A stretch of DNA of 5,201 nucleotides, from contig JAIPHQ010000062.1 in the NCBI GenBank assembly GCA_021735115.1, forward strand, positions 1 to 5,201, given 5' to 3'. The position numbers were made by a program, and so were the translations under genes. The DNA comes from Candidatus Omnitrophota bacterium. Its GTDB lineage: Bacteria > Omnitrophota > Koll11 > Duberdicusellales > 4484-171. Below the pieces are notes generated by a model, which saw only the letters and a program-made list of their open reading frames with translations, searched no databases and had not been told where the DNA came from. Of this stretch, positions 4,600-5,201 are shown one piece after another. Each line of letters opens with the position of its first letter. The stretch's first letter is position 1.

Positions 4600-5201
4600 T
4601 TATTTTCTCTTGCTAATCGGCGTATATTTTTCTTCCAAAGGCCCAGAATAAACAGCTCTCGGCCTAAAAATACGGTTATTTTTAAGATATTCTAGGGCCC
4701 TTGCGGTCCAGCCAGAAACACGGCTAACTGCAAAAATCGGCGTAAAAAGTTCAGTTGGTATATCTAGGCAAGAATAGACAATACCGGAATAAAAATCAAC
4801 ATTAGGAAAAATCTTTTTCTTCTCTCCCAGGCTAGAAACAACTTCTTTTTCTAGTTTTTTTGCAACCTTAAACAAATTCTCTATTCCATCATCATGTTTA
4901 TCTTTAACTAAAAACTTAGCTAAGGGGCCTAACACTCTTGCCCTGGGATCGTAAGCCTTATAAACTCTATGGCCAAAACCACTAATTTTTTCTTTTTTCT
5001 CTCGTTTTTTCTTATACCATTTTTTAACATTTTCTGATTTTCCAATTTCAGAAAGCATATTTATTACCCGTTCATTAGCCCCTCCGTGCAAAGATCCGTT
5101 TAAAGCTGCAACTCCAGAACCAACAGCAAAATAAAGATCAGATAGAGTAGAAGCTACTACCATCGTGGCAAATGTAGAAGCATTCATACCATGGTCAGCA
5201 T
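4600..5201 (-). CDS. gltA: citrate synthase, C-terminal part (cut by window edge)
   Basis: Condenses oxaloacetate and acetyl-CoA to citrate, the first TCA step. The frame is open to the right edge, and 199 complete residues are visible of a protein usually 370-430 long. The Met encoded at 5187 is internal, since ADHG precedes it in frame. Counting from that Ala, active-site elements are His3 (ADHGMN), His38 (LHGGANE), His77 (GFGHRVYK), Arg86 (DPRARVL), Asp135 (NVDFYSG), Arg160 (AVSRVSGW) and Arg179/Arg181 (FRPRAVYSG). The catalytic His-His-Asp set and the oxaloacetate/CoA arginines are all present, so the enzyme looks active. The PRAxYxG ending is typical of the short bacterial/archaeal citrate and 2-methylcitrate synthases; the latter activity is the main alternative. 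A Lys-rich stretch (WYKKKREKKEKI) precedes the GFGHR loop. The next promoter starts four bases after its stop, with no clear terminator between. Confidence 0.95.
   Translation of the reverse strand, partial: ADHGMNASTFATMVVASTLSDLYFAVGSGVAALNGSLHGGANERVINMLSEIGKSENVKKWYKKKREKKEKISGFGHRVYKAYDPRARVLGPLAKFLVKDKHDDGIENLFKVAKKLEKEVVSSLGEKKKIFPNVDFYSGIVYSCLDIPTELFTPIFAVSRVSGWTARALEYLKNNRIFRPRAVYSGPLEEKYTPISKRK

Noticed and set aside
5185..5187. ATG as possible start of citrate synthase
   Set aside because: The in-frame codons before it encode ADHG, part of the conserved ADHGMN active-site motif, so the Met is internal and the gene continues beyond the window.

Overview
This window is an AT-rich, tightly packed bacterial chromosome segment in which every gene I can support lies on the minus strand, so transcription runs from high to low coordinates. 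Two strong sigma-70-type promoters, one encoded signal peptide and a tRNA with an encoded CCA end fit a bacterium. AT richness, Lys-rich proteins, intergenic gaps of mostly under 100 bases, and the pairing of an MTA phosphorylase with a PfkB kinase suggest an uncultured lineage. An Omnitrophota-like or related candidate phylum is my guess, at low confidence; nothing here fixes the taxonomy.

In transcription order: (1) 5201-4600, the C-terminal part of citrate synthase, whose N-terminus is outside the window. (2) 4595-4507, a consensus promoter and a short leader with a hairpin. (3) 4506-3872, a two-gene unit: an unrecognised 61-aa protein and a 145-aa secreted protein that resembles small NTF2-fold domains. 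(4) 3848-3772, tRNA-Arg(ACG). (5) 3765-3731, five tandem 7-bp repeats that differ only at one position. (6) 3716-3243, a short flavodoxin-family protein with a perfect Shine-Dalgarno. (7) 3222-3194, a strong promoter whose predicted start site is almost at the next start codon. (8) 3184-1, a very compact operon: proC, mtnP, a PfkB-family kinase and ileS (cut by the window edge). Its genes overlap by 4 bases twice and are separated by one base at the last junction.

The proC-mtnP-pfkB-ileS operon joins proline synthesis, methylthioadenosine salvage, a sugar or nucleoside kinase of unknown substrate and isoleucyl-tRNA charging. MTA phosphorylase and the kinase are the only pair here with an obvious metabolic link. 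The other two are housekeeping genes that probably share the promoter. Citrate synthase points to at least a partial TCA cycle feeding 2-oxoglutarate and glutamate, from which proline is made.

I see no mobile element, CRISPR array, phage gene or defence system. The least ordinary items are the probable leaderless operon start, the 7-bp repeat with its single variable base, the small/secreted protein pair behind its own strong promoter, and the unassigned PfkB kinase. No stretch longer than 300 bases lacks a gene.
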